Positions 35,111-44,071 of a DNA stretch of 64,000 bases are shown one piece after another. Below the pieces are notes generated by a model. It saw nothing but the letters and a program-made list of their open reading frames with translations. It was not told the DNA's origin and ran no database searches. Each line of letters starts with the position of its first letter. The stretch's first letter is position 1. Source of the stretch: Bacteroides sp. (lineage in GTDB: Bacteria > Bacteroidota > Bacteroidia > Bacteroidales > Bacteroidaceae); contig DXWV01000057.1 in the NCBI GenBank assembly GCA_019416685.1, positions 59,455 to 123,454 of the forward strand, given 5' to 3'. Both the position numbers and the translations under genes were made by a program.

Positions 35111-37375
35111 ATGACACTTGAAGAACTTAAAGACCAGGTGCTGCAAGGCGTTGATATCACGCCCGAACAAGCAGCCTGGCTGGCTAATACAGCCGACAGG
35201 GAAGCGCTATATGCGGCTGCCCATGAGATTACCGTCGCCCGTGCACAGCGCGAATTCGACATGTGTTCCATCATTAATGCCAAGTCCGGACGTTGCCCGG
35301 AAAACTGTAAATGGTGTGCACAATCCTCCCATTACCAGACAAAAGCTGAGGTCTACGACCTCGTCAGTAAAGATGAATGCCTCCGACAGGCACAATACAA
35401 CGAAGCACAGGGCATAGCCCGGTTCTCACTCGTCACCAGCGGACGAAAACCCTCCCCGAAACAACTTATTCAACTCCGTGATTCCACCCGCTACATGCGC
35501 AGGCATACTTCCATTCAGCTATGCGCCTCCTTAGGGCTCCTCGAAGAAGATGAATTACAGGTACTCTACGACGCAGGTATCACCCGTTATCACTGCAACC
35601 TGGAAACAGCGCCTTCCTATTTTCCGAAACTTTGCTCTACGCATACGCAAGAGCAGAAACTGGCTACACTCAATGCTGCACGCCGGGTAGGTATGGATAT
35701 CTGCTGCGGCGGCATTATCGGTATGGGAGAGACACTGGAACAGCGTATTGAATTTGCTTTCACCCTCCGGGAACTTGGGGTACAGTCCATCCCGATCAAC
35801 CTGCTCAGCCCGATCCCTGGTACCCCACTGGAACACGCAACACCGCTGACAGAAGAAGAGGTATTGACCGCTATTGCACTTTTCCGTTTTATCAACCCGA
35901 CAGCCTATCTGCGCTTTGCCGGAGGACGTTCACAACTCTCTCCGGAAACTATGAAACGGGCTTTACATATCGGCATCAACTCGGCTATCGTGGGAGATCT
36001 ACTAACTACACTCGGCTCAAAAGTTTCGGAAGACAAGCAGATGATTTGTGCAGCAGGATACGAGATAAAAGATGGGAGAAGGGAGATGGGAGAAGGGAGA
36101 AGGAAAGAAATAGGGGACGAGTTCGATCGGGAACATTTGTGGCATCCCTATACTTCGACCACGAATCCATTGCCGGTATATAAAGTAGAACGGGCAGAGG
36201 GGGCTACGATTACGCTAAGTGACGGGCGGGTGCTTGTAGAAGGAATGTCGTCGTGGTGGTGTGCGGTACATGGATACAATCATCCGGTATTGAATGAAGC
36301 AGTACGGGAGCAGTTGGAGAAAATGTCGCACGTAATGTTTGGCGGACTGACACACGATCCGGCCATTGAATTGGGAAAGCTGTTGCTCCCTCTGGTTCCT
36401 CCTTCGATGCAGAAAATATTTTATGCAGACTCCGGATCGGTGGCAGTAGAGGTAGCACTGAAAATGGCCGTACAATACTGGTATGCCGCCGGGAAGGCAG
36501 AAAAGAATAATTTCATTACCATACGCAGCGGATATCATGGTGATACATGGAATGCAATGTCTGTTTGTGACCCCGTAACAGGGATGCACTCGCTGTTCGG
36601 ATCAGCACTACCGGTACGTTATTTTGTACCTCAACCCGCCTCACGTTTTGATGGAGAGTGGAATCCGGAAGATATTCTCCCTCTGAAAGAACTGATAGAA
36701 ACACATTCCGACGAGCTCGCCGCACTTATCTTTGAACCGATTGTACAGGGGGCAGGCGGTATGTGGTTTTACCATCCCCGGTATTTACAGGAGGCAGCTA
36801 AACTTTGCCATGAGCACAATCTGTTACTTATCTTTGATGAAATAGCTACCGGCTTCGGACGTACAGGAAAGCTCTTTGCCTGGGAACATGCCGGAGTAGA
36901 ACCGGATATCATGTGCATCGGCAAGGCACTGACCGGAGGATATATGACACTGTCTGCCGTATTGGCAACCAATGAAGTGGCGGATATGATTTCCAATCAT
37001 GCACCGGGAGCTTTTATGCACGGCCCTACGTTTATGGGGAATCCGCTGGCTTGTGCCGTAGCTTGTGCTTCGGTACGCCTGTTATTAGAGTCCGGTTGGC
37101 AGGAAAATGTATACCGTATCGAAGAGCAACTGAAGCGGGAACTGGCTCCGGCACGTTCACTTCCGACCGTAGCAGATGTACGGGTATTGGGTGCTATCGG
37201 GGTTATTGAAACACATCAGCCGGTAGACATGGCGTACATGCAACGGAGCTTTGTTGAAGAGGGTATCTGGGTACGTCCTTTCGGAAAATTAGTATACCTC
37301 ATGCCTCCGTTTATCATCACGCCGGAACAATTAAGTAAACTTACGAGTGGAGTTATCAAAACAATGAGTAATTGA
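35111..37375 (+). CDS. bioAB: Bifunctional biotin synthase / DAPA aminotransferase BioAB
   Basis: About 754 residues from MTLEELKDQVLQG at 35111. Residues 1-~315 are BioB, a radical SAM enzyme (SGRCPENCKWCAQSSHY, the CxxxCxxC iron-sulfur motif; ICCGGIIGMGET) that inserts sulfur into dethiobiotin. A charged linker (KDGRREMGEGRRKEIGDEF) leads to BioA, a class III PLP aminotransferase (LWHPYTSTTNPLP, SSWWCAVHGYNHP, IFDEIATGFGRTGKLFAWEH, and the PLP Lys in CIGKALTGGYMTLSA) that makes 7,8-diaminopelargonate. This fusion is known in Bacteroides. The reading frame is open upstream to 34841, but the promoter at 34899 argues against the earliest start. First gene of the biotin operon. Confidence 0.93.
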   Translation: MTLEELKDQVLQGVDITPEQAAWLANTADREALYAAAHEITVARAQREFDMCSIINAKSGRCPENCKWCAQSSHYQTKAEVYDLVSKDECLRQAQYNEAQGIARFSLVTSGRKPSPKQLIQLRDSTRYMRRHTSIQLCASLGLLEEDELQVLYDAGITRYHCNLETAPSYFPKLCSTHTQEQKLATLNAARRVGMDICCGGIIGMGETLEQRIEFAFTLRELGVQSIPINLLSPIPGTPLEHATPLTEEEVLTAIALFRFINPTAYLRFAGGRSQLSPETMKRALHIGINSAIVGDLLTTLGSKVSEDKQMICAAGYEIKDGRREMGEGRRKEIGDEFDREHLWHPYTSTTNPLPVYKVERAEGATITLSDGRVLVEGMSSWWCAVHGYNHPVLNEAVREQLEKMSHVMFGGLTHDPAIELGKLLLPLVPPSMQKIFYADSGSVAVEVALKMAVQYWYAAGKAEKNNFITIRSGYHGDTWNAMSVCDPVTGMHSLFGSALPVRYFVPQPASRFDGEWNPEDILPLKELIETHSDELAALIFEPIVQGAGGMWFYHPRYLQEAAKLCHEHNLLLIFDEIATGFGRTGKLFAWEHAGVEPDIMCIGKALTGGYMTLSAVLATNEVADMISNHAPGAFMHGPTFMGNPLACAVACASVRLLLESGWQENVYRIEEQLKRELAPARSLPTVADVRVLGAIGVIETHQPVDMAYMQRSFVEEGIWVRPFGKLVYLMPPFIITPEQLSKLTSGVIKTMSN
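36072..36112 (+). repeat. Purine-rich repeat at the BioB-BioA junction
   Basis: GATGGGAGAAGGGAGATGGG followed by further GGGAGAAGG units, all purine except for scattered Ts. These are the same units as the hairpin arms in xusC (24831-24971), here as one arm only. The repeat encodes the linker that joins the two enzymes. Confidence 0.7.
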
Positions 37376-37469
37376 GTAGTTAAGTAGTCAAGTAGTTAAG
37401 TAGTAAGTAGAATACATTAGGCGAGTCATTTCTACTTGACTACTTAACTACTTGACTACTTAACTACTA
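37374..37469. repeat. TAGT-type hairpin repeat between bioAB and bioF
   Basis: Left arm of GTAGTTAAGTAGTCAAGTAG type units, right arm CTACTTGACTACTTAACTAC type, loop around GCGAGTCATT. The arm begins within the bioAB stop codon (TGA at 37373-37375). It fills the gap before bioF and ends about 24 bp before its start codon. Confidence 0.85.
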
Positions 37470-37492
37470 ATCAATAAATAAGTTAAAGAATT

Positions 37493-38665
37493 ATGACCAC
37501 CATCGAACAGATGCAACAAGAGTTGCAGGAACTGAAAGAGAAAAGCAATCTACGAAAGCTTCCTGCCATTACACACGAAGGCAGAAACGTTATTGTAGAC
37601 GGGCAGCGGATGCTGAATCTCTCTTCAAACGACTATTTAGGATTGGCAAACGATAGGAAACTGCACCAGGAGTTCCGGGAAACCCTGACCACGGAGACTT
37701 TTTTGCCTACCTCCTCCTCTTCACGTCTGCTGACGGGGAACTTCAGTATTTATGATCGGTTGGAGCAGCAACTTGCCGATGACTTTGGTACCGAAGCGGC
37801 ATTGACATTCAACAGCGGATATCATGCCAATACAGGTATTCTGCCGGCAGTGAGCAATACACACACGCTCATCCTAGCAGACAAACTGGTACATGCCAGC
37901 CTGATAGACGGCATACGCCTATCGGCAGCAAAATGTATCCGGTACCGTCACAATGAATACAACCAGTTGGAACGTCTGTTGCAAGTGAATCATTCGGAAT
38001 ACGAACGCATTATCGTCGTCACCGAAAGTATCTTTAGTATGGATGGTGACGAAGCCGATCTCCGGGAACTGGTTCGTTTGAAAAAACAATATCCCAATGT
38101 ACTGTTGTATGTAGATGAGGCTCATGCCTTCGGAGTACGCGGACAGAGAGGACTGGGATGTGCAGAAGAGCAGGATTGCATCAACGATATCGACTTTCTG
38201 GTAGGTACATTCGGTAAGGCGTTAGCTTCGGCAGGAGCCTATATCGTCTGCCGGAAAGTAATACGGGAATACCTTATTAACAAGATGCGTACTTTCATCT
38301 TCACCACGGCATTGCCTCCAGTGACAGTACAGTGGACCTCCTTCATGCTGGAACGTCTGGCAGGCTTCCGGCAAAGACGTGAAACTCTGCGGTTCCTTAG
38401 TAACCAACTCAGGGAAGCCCTGAAAAACAAAGGATATGACTGCCCTTCAACCAGCCACATCGTGCCGTTGATAACAGGAGAAAGCTGTGTGGCCATCCGG
38501 AAGGCGGAAGAACTACAACGCAAAGGATTCTATGCTTTGCCCGTACGCCCACCTACGGTACCGGAAGGTACCTCACGTATCCGATTCTCGCTGACGGCAG
38601 AGATCAGGGAAAGTGAAATGGAGAAATTAATAAATGAAATATCAAAAGACGAAAAGCCTGTTTAA
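37493..38665 (+). CDS. bioF: 8-amino-7-oxononanoate synthase
   Basis: 390 residues, normal for BioF. Alpha-oxoamine synthase features: SSNDYLGLANDRKLHQEF, SSRLLTGNFSIYDRLEQQLADDFG, FNSGYHANTGILPA, VDEAHAFGVRGQRGLG, and the PLP Lys in VGTFGKALASAGAYI. It condenses pimeloyl-ACP with L-alanine to give 8-amino-7-oxononanoate. Start at 37493 follows a TAGT-type repeat and a short A/G-rich stretch. A GC-rich tandem repeat lies downstream before bioG. Confidence 0.96.
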   Translation: MTTIEQMQQELQELKEKSNLRKLPAITHEGRNVIVDGQRMLNLSSNDYLGLANDRKLHQEFRETLTTETFLPTSSSSRLLTGNFSIYDRLEQQLADDFGTEAALTFNSGYHANTGILPAVSNTHTLILADKLVHASLIDGIRLSAAKCIRYRHNEYNQLERLLQVNHSEYERIIVVTESIFSMDGDEADLRELVRLKKQYPNVLLYVDEAHAFGVRGQRGLGCAEEQDCINDIDFLVGTFGKALASAGAYIVCRKVIREYLINKMRTFIFTTALPPVTVQWTSFMLERLAGFRQRRETLRFLSNQLREALKNKGYDCPSTSHIVPLITGESCVAIRKAEELQRKGFYALPVRPPTVPEGTSRIRFSLTAEIRESEMEKLINEISKDEKPV

Positions 38666-38806
38666 ATTTTCCTCAAAAAGAAGATGCTAAGATGCCAACT
38701 GTTACTCCCGTTTTGTCTGAATATATAAGTTTAAACGATATGGAATCCACCTCAAACAGAATCGCATTATTTTACATACAGTTTTCTCCCCAAGCCGTAC
38801 GCCTTG

Positions 38807-38894
38807 CCCGGCTCCGGGGAGGAGGTAGCCCGGCTCCGGGGAAGAGGTTCTTCGGCACCGGGGAGCAGGCTGTTCGGCTCCGGGGAGAAAAGCG
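38807..38894 (+). repeat. 22-bp GC-rich tandem repeat, four copies
   Basis: Four units of exactly 22 bp starting at 38807, 38829, 38851 and 38873, each with a core close to CGGCTCCGGGGA. TTCTCCCCAAGCCG just upstream (near 38783-38797) is nearly the reverse complement of the core, so hairpins can form. It lies in the 338-bp bioF-bioG gap, which holds no gene I can support. Its G+C content contrasts sharply with the surrounding DNA. Confidence 0.85.
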
Positions 38895-39003
38895 TTCCGT
38901 AAACCCTTTAATAATCAATACATTACAAAGACAGACTTTAGTATTCCGAACAATGCGACAATAGTAATATTACACAACATTATTTTAAGTATCACATCTA
39001 CCT

Positions 39004-39657
39004 ATGAACCAATATATCCATACGTCAACGAATCATAAACAAGATCGCCTTCTCCTGTTCTTCGCAGGCTGGGGAATGGATGAACGCCCTTTCATACAAT
39101 ATACACCCCGTGAAAGCGATTTTATGATTTGCTACGATTATCATACACTCGATTTCGACACTTCCCCGGCAGCCCGTTACTCTCATTTCGACGTTGTGGC
39201 ATGGTCTATGGGAGTCTGGGCGGCCTCACAAGTACTCTCACGCATTGCACTTCCTGTCAACGGCAGTGTCGCGATCAACGGCACCCCCTTCCCTATCGAC
39301 GAGAAACGAGGTATTCCTCCCGCCATTTTCGAAGGAACATTAGAGGGTTTGAACGAAGCATCCCTTCGGAAATTCCAGCGCCGGATGTGCGCCAATGGAA
39401 GTGCTTTTGACAGCTTCCGCCACATTACTCCCCAACGGTCAGTAGAAGACCTGAAAGAGGAACTCGCCGCCATTGCCCGGCAATATCGGGAACTTCCTCC
39501 TGCCAGTTTCTCCTGGAAAAAAGCCATCATCGGTGAAAACGACCGTATCTTCCCTCCCGCCAATCAACATACTGCCTGGGAAGAGACTTCCGCTTCCATC
39601 CTCCATGGTAACGAAGCTCATTATGACGAATCACTCTTTACGCAATACCTGAAATGA
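39004..39657 (+). CDS. bioG: Pimeloyl-ACP methyl ester esterase BioG
   Basis: 217 residues, DUF452/BioG family alpha/beta hydrolase. Oxyanion-hole region LLLFFAGWGMDERPF, nucleophile Ser in VVAWSMGVWAAS, a late Asp in GENDRIFPP and His in HGNEAHYDE complete a plausible triad. It removes the methyl group from pimeloyl-ACP methyl ester at the end of BioC-dependent pimelate synthesis. It overlaps bioC by 4 bp (ATGA), indicating translational coupling. Confidence 0.9.
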   Translation: MNQYIHTSTNHKQDRLLLFFAGWGMDERPFIQYTPRESDFMICYDYHTLDFDTSPAARYSHFDVVAWSMGVWAASQVLSRIALPVNGSVAINGTPFPIDEKRGIPPAIFEGTLEGLNEASLRKFQRRMCANGSAFDSFRHITPQRSVEDLKEELAAIARQYRELPPASFSWKKAIIGENDRIFPPANQHTAWEETSASILHGNEAHYDESLFTQYLK

Positions 39658-40415
39658 ATATGGACAAGAATCTGATAGCCGAACGTTTCTCTAAAGCAAT
39701 CGGTACTTATACGCGGGAAGCAAATATACAGCAACAGATAGCCGAAAAAATGATCCACCTCTTACAGCAATATCTCCCTCCGACCCCGTTGGGGAAAGTA
39801 GTAGAATTTGGTTGCGGCACAGGCAATTACTCCCGGCTGCTCTATCATACCCTGCAACCGAAGCAACTTCTCCTGAATGATATCTGCCACGACATGCAGA
39901 CCTGCTGTGAGGACCTGCTCAATCGGGGCGTAGGCTTCCTTGCCGGAGATGCCGAAACACTCGCATTTCCCGAAGATACGGAACTTATCACCTCCTGTTC
40001 TACCCTTCAATGGTTTGAAAACCCGGAACACTTTTTTCACCGTTGTACGAACTATCTGAGTAGAAACGGGTATTTCGCTTTCACCACTTTCGGGCAAAAG
40101 AACATGGAAGAGATACGTAGTACCACCGGTCACGGACTTACCTACCGTTCGCTCCGCGACCTGAAGGCTTCGCTCGCCCCTATGTACGATATCATTTATG
40201 CAGAAGAAGAGGTACTTCCCCGTACCTTCACCAATCCGCTGCAAGTACTCTATCATCTGAAAGAAACAGGAGTTACGGGTACCGGTAAACACCATTGGAC
40301 ACGGCGCGAACTAAACCGTTTCTGCGAGGACTATCCCCGCCAATCCGGTAACAACCGCTCCGTGACACTTACTTATCACCCTATTTATATCATCGCAAAA
40401 AAGAAGAAACAATGA
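39654..40415 (+). CDS. bioC: Malonyl-ACP O-methyltransferase BioC
   Basis: 253 residues. SAM-binding motif I VVEFGCGTGNYSRLL, then LLNDICHDMQ, GDAETLAFPEDTELITSCSTLQWFENPEHFF and NGYFAFTTFGQKNMEEIRS, which are typical of BioC. It methylates malonyl-ACP to let the fatty-acid machinery build pimelate. Start overlaps the bioG stop, and its own stop overlaps the bioD start (ATGA). Confidence 0.93.
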   Translation: MNMDKNLIAERFSKAIGTYTREANIQQQIAEKMIHLLQQYLPPTPLGKVVEFGCGTGNYSRLLYHTLQPKQLLLNDICHDMQTCCEDLLNRGVGFLAGDAETLAFPEDTELITSCSTLQWFENPEHFFHRCTNYLSRNGYFAFTTFGQKNMEEIRSTTGHGLTYRSLRDLKASLAPMYDIIYAEEEVLPRTFTNPLQVLYHLKETGVTGTGKHHWTRRELNRFCEDYPRQSGNNRSVTLTYHPIYIIAKKKKQ

Positions 40416-41065
40416 AACAGAATGTATTTTTTGTATCCGGCATTGACACTGATGCCGGAAAGAGTTATGCCACCGGTTTCCTGGCCCGCGAACTCAATAA
40501 GAACGGAAAGCGTACTATTACCCAGAAATTTATTCAGACCGGCAATGTAGGTTATTCCGAAGATATTGACCTGCACCGCCGTATCATGGGAATTCCTCAT
40601 ACCGAAGAAGATCGTAAAGGACTCACTATGCCGGAGATTTTCTCCTATCCGGCTTCGCCGCATCTTGCCTCGCAATTGGACAAGCGCCCCATAAACTTCA
40701 ACAAGATGGAACAAGCCACCGCCGAACTCAGCCGCCGTTATGACATCGTTCTGCTCGAAGGTGCCGGCGGACTGATGGTGCCGTTGACCGAAGAGTTGCT
40801 GACGATCGACTATGTAGCCCAAAAGGGTTACCCGCTCATTTTTGTTACCTCCGGCAAGTTGGGAAGCATCAACCACACATTACTCAGCTTTGAAGCCATA
40901 CGTAACCGGGGGATCCGTCTTGATACTGTGATGTATAATCTGTATCCCACAGTAGAAGATAAAACAATACAAAAGGATACGCAAAGCTTTATCAGAAAGT
41001 ATATGGAGAAATACTTCCCGGACACCCGGTTTATACTTGTGCCGGAAATAAAGCTCCGGAAATAA
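40412..41065 (+). CDS. bioD: Dethiobiotin synthetase
   Basis: 217 residues. P-loop FFVSGIDTDAGKSYATGFLA at the N-terminus, KFIQTGNVGYSEDID, the LLEGAGGLMVPLTEE motif and FVTSGKLGSINHTLLS are BioD features. It closes the ureido ring of DAPA with CO2 and ATP. It is the last gene of the operon, coupled to bioC, and is followed by a hairpin before the convergent DUF1349 gene. Confidence 0.95.
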   Translation: MKQNVFFVSGIDTDAGKSYATGFLARELNKNGKRTITQKFIQTGNVGYSEDIDLHRRIMGIPHTEEDRKGLTMPEIFSYPASPHLASQLDKRPINFNKMEQATAELSRRYDIVLLEGAGGLMVPLTEELLTIDYVAQKGYPLIFVTSGKLGSINHTLLSFEAIRNRGIRLDTVMYNLYPTVEDKTIQKDTQSFIRKYMEKYFPDTRFILVPEIKLRK

Positions 41066-41080
41066 AGTATCTTCTATGGC

Positions 41081-41127
41081 ACACAGGATGAAACGGATGA
41101 CAACGGATCATCCATTCCATCCTGTGT
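41081..41127. terminator. Hairpin after bioD
   Basis: Two-part stem: ACACAGGATG (41081-41090) pairs with CATCCTGTGT (41118-41127), and GGATGA (41095-41100) with TCATCC (41108-41113). There is no clear T-run, so its strength as a terminator is uncertain. It separates the biotin operon from a convergent gene. Confidence 0.55.
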
Positions 41128-41203
41128 ACCCATGAAAGCATAACACAGTTTTGATACAATTACTCCTTCGTACTACTCTCTATGGTGAAACATAATTGAA
41201 GTT

Positions 41204-41869
41204 TTACTTTTGCTTCTTTGCCCATTCCAACCGACGTGTATCAGGCAATTGTTTCACCTGAAAATCTTCAAAGATAGCTTCAAATCCCGTACCATCAGGA
41301 CATGCTCCCATTAATCCTACCATTACCGGACAGTTATCTTGTAACCAACAGGTACGCATCATCGTATACTTCTTATCATCCAATGAGAAGAATATTTCTA
41401 CGGCATCCAGCTTTCTGACAGCTTTTATCCAGATAGAACGAGGAGCTTTATCCAACTCTACCACACTCCAGTCACTTGTTTTATGTGTCACCACAGCACT
41501 CACATTCTGTTTACCATTCACATACTCCACACCTGCTTTTATCCAGTTCTCATGATCCACACGAATCATCAGTCCCATTTGGTCAAAAGTAGTCACATAG
41601 TTTCCCGTTATTTTAACTTTCGCTTCAAACTCCCCACCGTAAAGAGCATAGTAAAAAGGTGCATCATCTACCGTAAAACCATAATGGGATATTCTCCAAT
41701 AATCCGTTTTCGGAGGGACTATCATTGAGACAGTACGTGCATCCCGTATCTCCCATTTATCAGGTTCATTAAACCAATTCATCTTTTCAAGACTTTGTGC
41801 CATAATTGTTTGATATTGCACAGCAAATGTCATAAACAGACCAGCTGCAAGTAAAAAATGTTTCTTCAT
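41204..41869 (-). CDS. Secreted DUF1349 protein
   Basis: 221 residues. Signal peptide MKKHFLLAAGLFMTFAVQYQ to about residue 25. The rest is the DUF1349 concanavalin-like beta-sandwich: WEIRDARTVSMIVPPKTDYWR, FEAKVKITGNYVTTFDQMGLMIRVDHENWIKAGVEY, VVTHKTSDWSVVEL, LMGACPDGTGFEAIFEDFQV. Family members are thought to bind or act on carbohydrates, but no activity is established. It lies 22 bp downstream of the acetyltransferase gene and may be cotranscribed with it. Confidence 0.85.
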   Translation of the reverse strand: MKKHFLLAAGLFMTFAVQYQTIMAQSLEKMNWFNEPDKWEIRDARTVSMIVPPKTDYWRISHYGFTVDDAPFYYALYGGEFEAKVKITGNYVTTFDQMGLMIRVDHENWIKAGVEYVNGKQNVSAVVTHKTSDWSVVELDKAPRSIWIKAVRKLDAVEIFFSLDDKKYTMMRTCWLQDNCPVMVGLMGACPDGTGFEAIFEDFQVKQLPDTRRLEWAKKQK

Positions 41870-41891
41870 ATTCCGTTTTATCTAAAGTATT

Positions 41892-42464
41892 TTATTTCAG
41901 TTCGTCTTCGGTAAGTTCCCGAATCACTTTACAGGGATTTCCCACAGCAACGGCATTGGCGGGAATATTCTTTGTCACCACACTTCCGGCACCTATTATG
42001 CTATTATCGCCAATCGAAACTCCCGGAAGTATCACTACATTACCACCAATCCACACATTATGCCCTATTGCTACCGGACAGGCATACTCCCAACCGGCTA
42101 TGCGCCGTGTCACATTTACAGCATGTCCTGCCGTATAAATACTCACATTAGGAGCCAACAGTACATTATCTCCAAAAGTCACCAAAGCCTCATCTAATAT
42201 CGTACATCCCATATTGGCATAAAAATTCTCACCGACACGAATATTATAGCCATAATCGCAGCGGAAGGGTTGTTCGACCAGCAATTGCTTTCCGGTAGCA
42301 CCCAAGAATTGCTTCAGTATTTCAGTACGTCTTTCCATGTCCGACGGACGCAAATTGTTGTATTCAAACAAAACGTCTTTTGCCCGGGCACGATCTTCTA
42401 CCAACTCGTTACAAAAAGCCAGATAGGGTTCACCTGCCAGCATTTTCTCTTTATCTGTTTTCAT
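41892..42464 (-). CDS. Maltose/galactoside-type sugar O-acetyltransferase
   Basis: 190 residues with start at 42464 (MKTDKEKMLAGEPYLAFCNE). A strong AGGAGG ribosome site at 42474-42479 fixes this start and rules out the 74-codon upward extension. N-terminal Mac domain, then left-handed beta-helix hexapeptide repeats with catalytic His in YTAGHAVNVTRR, and VAIGHNVWIGGNVVILPGVSIGDNSIIGAGSVVTKNIPANAVAVGNPCKV. It transfers acetyl from acetyl-CoA to a sugar hydroxyl. Confidence 0.92.
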   Translation of the reverse strand: MKTDKEKMLAGEPYLAFCNELVEDRARAKDVLFEYNNLRPSDMERRTEILKQFLGATGKQLLVEQPFRCDYGYNIRVGENFYANMGCTILDEALVTFGDNVLLAPNVSIYTAGHAVNVTRRIAGWEYACPVAIGHNVWIGGNVVILPGVSIGDNSIIGAGSVVTKNIPANAVAVGNPCKVIRELTEDELK

Positions 42465-42507
42465 ATCTTTATACCTCCTGATTTGTGGGAAACTTGTATA
42501 GGAACAG

Positions 42508-42515
42508 CAAATATA
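42508..42515 (-). promoter_or_regulatory. Acetyltransferase promoter, -7 box
   Basis: Minus-strand TATATTTG, an exact TAnnTTTG match, with a predicted transcription start near 42501 and a ~37-base leader to the ATG at 42464. Divergent from the box at 42581. Confidence 0.5.
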
Positions 42516-42580
42516 AATGAATAAATAGAATAGTAACCCACATTCTCTCCCTATATTTTCTTTATTAGAGAAATATTTCT

Positions 42581-42588
42581 TACGTTTG
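42581..42588 (+). promoter_or_regulatory. C11 peptidase promoter, -7 box
   Basis: TACGTTTG, an exact TAnnTTTG match. Transcription would begin near 42595, leaving a leader of 36-57 bases depending on which ATG is used. Confidence 0.5.
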
Positions 42589-42651
42589 TATCTGAAAGGC
42601 AAATGTATTGTTATAAAAAGAAAGAAGATAATGACCTGCCCACTGAAAGTA

Positions 42652-43806
42652 ATGAAACGTTTTTTGCTCCTTATACTGTTAATCATTCCCTTGGCATTTA
42701 CATCATGCGAACAAGAGGATTGGCCTGTAAAAACAGATCAGACCGTACTCATGTATCTTCCATGGTCCAGCAATCTTAAATCTTACTTCGAAACCAATAT
42801 ATCAGATTTTGAGAGTGTAGTAGAACGAAACATACTCAAGAACGAAAGGGTTGTAGTATTCTTCTGTACTTCGCCCACTGAAGCAGTACTCTTTGAGTTG
42901 GCATATGATAATGGCAAATGCATACGCAAACCCCTGAAAATTTATCATAACCCCGCTTTCACTACGGCTACGGGCATTACTTCCATTTTGAATGATGTTA
43001 AAACCCTCGCTCCTGCCAACCGCTATGCCATGACAATCGGTTGTCACGGAATGGGATGGATTCCCGTACCAACCGCACAGGTGCGAAGTATAGGCCAGAA
43101 GAAGCACTGGGAATATGAAGGCGTACTTCTGACACGCTATTTCGGTGGATTAAGTCCTGAATATCAAACTAACACCACCACTCTTGCAGAGGGAATTGCA
43201 AATGCCGGAATAAAAATGGAGTATATTCTCTTTGATGACTGTTACATGGCTTCTGTAGAAGTTGCCTATGATCTGAAAGAAGTTACCGACTATCTGATTG
43301 CTTCCCCTTGTGAGATCATGGCTTACGGTATGCCTTATGCTGAGATTGGTCCGCATCTGTTGGGTAAAGTCGATTATGAAAGCATATGTGATGCATTCTA
43401 CGAGTTCTATAAGAACTACGAAGAAATGCCTTGCGGGACAATCGGAGTAACGGTATGTTCCGAGTTGGAAAATTTAGCTGCTACAATGAAAGAGATAAAT
43501 AACCAATATACTCTTCCTTCCTCTTCATTATATACTATACAGACAATGGACGGATACACCCCCACCCTCTTTTTCGACTGTGGGGACTATGTAGCGAAAC
43601 TCTGTACAGACGCCGGCCTATTGGCACGATTTGAAGAACAACTGGAACGCACTATCCCCTATAAAAGGCATACCGATTATTATTACACCATGAACAAGGG
43701 AAAGATTAAAATCAATACATTCTCCGGTGCAACAATCTCAGATCCAAGTACTAACTCCTATGCCACTGAAAAATATCAGACTGCGTGGTACAAAGCGACT
43801 CATTAG
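42652..43806 (+). CDS. Clostripain-family (C11) cysteine peptidase lipoprotein
   Basis: 384 residues from ATG at 42652, which gives the lipoprotein signal MKRFLLLILLIIPLAFTSC; an ATG at 42631 preceded by a purine-rich stretch is an alternative. The C11 catalytic pair is visible: His in AMTIGCHGMGW and Cys in YILFDDCYMASVEVAYDL, followed by YLIASPCEIMAYGMPY. C11 peptidases cleave after Arg/Lys, and in Bacteroides members such as fragipain act on secreted protoxins. It stands alone with its own promoter. Confidence 0.88.
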   Translation: MKRFLLLILLIIPLAFTSCEQEDWPVKTDQTVLMYLPWSSNLKSYFETNISDFESVVERNILKNERVVVFFCTSPTEAVLFELAYDNGKCIRKPLKIYHNPAFTTATGITSILNDVKTLAPANRYAMTIGCHGMGWIPVPTAQVRSIGQKKHWEYEGVLLTRYFGGLSPEYQTNTTTLAEGIANAGIKMEYILFDDCYMASVEVAYDLKEVTDYLIASPCEIMAYGMPYAEIGPHLLGKVDYESICDAFYEFYKNYEEMPCGTIGVTVCSELENLAATMKEINNQYTLPSSSLYTIQTMDGYTPTLFFDCGDYVAKLCTDAGLLARFEEQLERTIPYKRHTDYYYTMNKGKIKINTFSGATISDPSTNSYATEKYQTAWYKATH

Positions 43807-44032
43807 TTCTTTAATATACATAAATAGTCTATAAGCGTTTATAATCCCACATAGAAAAAACATTTATGCATACTTTAAAACCATTACTCATTCTGATAAA
43901 ATATCCAACAAGAGTCTGGCGGAGTAAAACAACAGGATAGTTCTTTAGAAAAGTTATCATGAAGAACGTTAAAAGGGAAAAAATGTCAAACATTCCAGCT
44001 AAATTGTCATTTATATATATGCCTGACATCAC

Positions 44033-44040
44033 TATCTTTG
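44033..44040 (+). promoter_or_regulatory. Thioredoxin gene promoter, -7 box
   Basis: TATCTTTG, an exact match to TAnnTTTG, 32 bases before the start codon. The rest of the 265-bp gap after the C11 peptidase gene shows no feature I can support. Confidence 0.55.
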
Positions 44041-44071
44041 CAACAGTAAAAACTATAAAAAAAGAAAGTAT

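Noticed and set aside
38807..38894. Possible CRISPR-like array
   Set aside because: Units are contiguous 22-bp tandem repeats without unique spacers, only four copies, and no cas genes nearby.
38692..38964. 90-codon open frame between bioF and bioG
   Set aside because: Most of it is the 22-bp GC-rich tandem repeat and the rest shows no conserved features, so the frame looks incidental.
42465..42686. 74-codon N-terminal extension of the sugar acetyltransferase
   Set aside because: A strong AGGAGG site directly precedes the ATG at 42464, and the extension crosses both divergent promoters.
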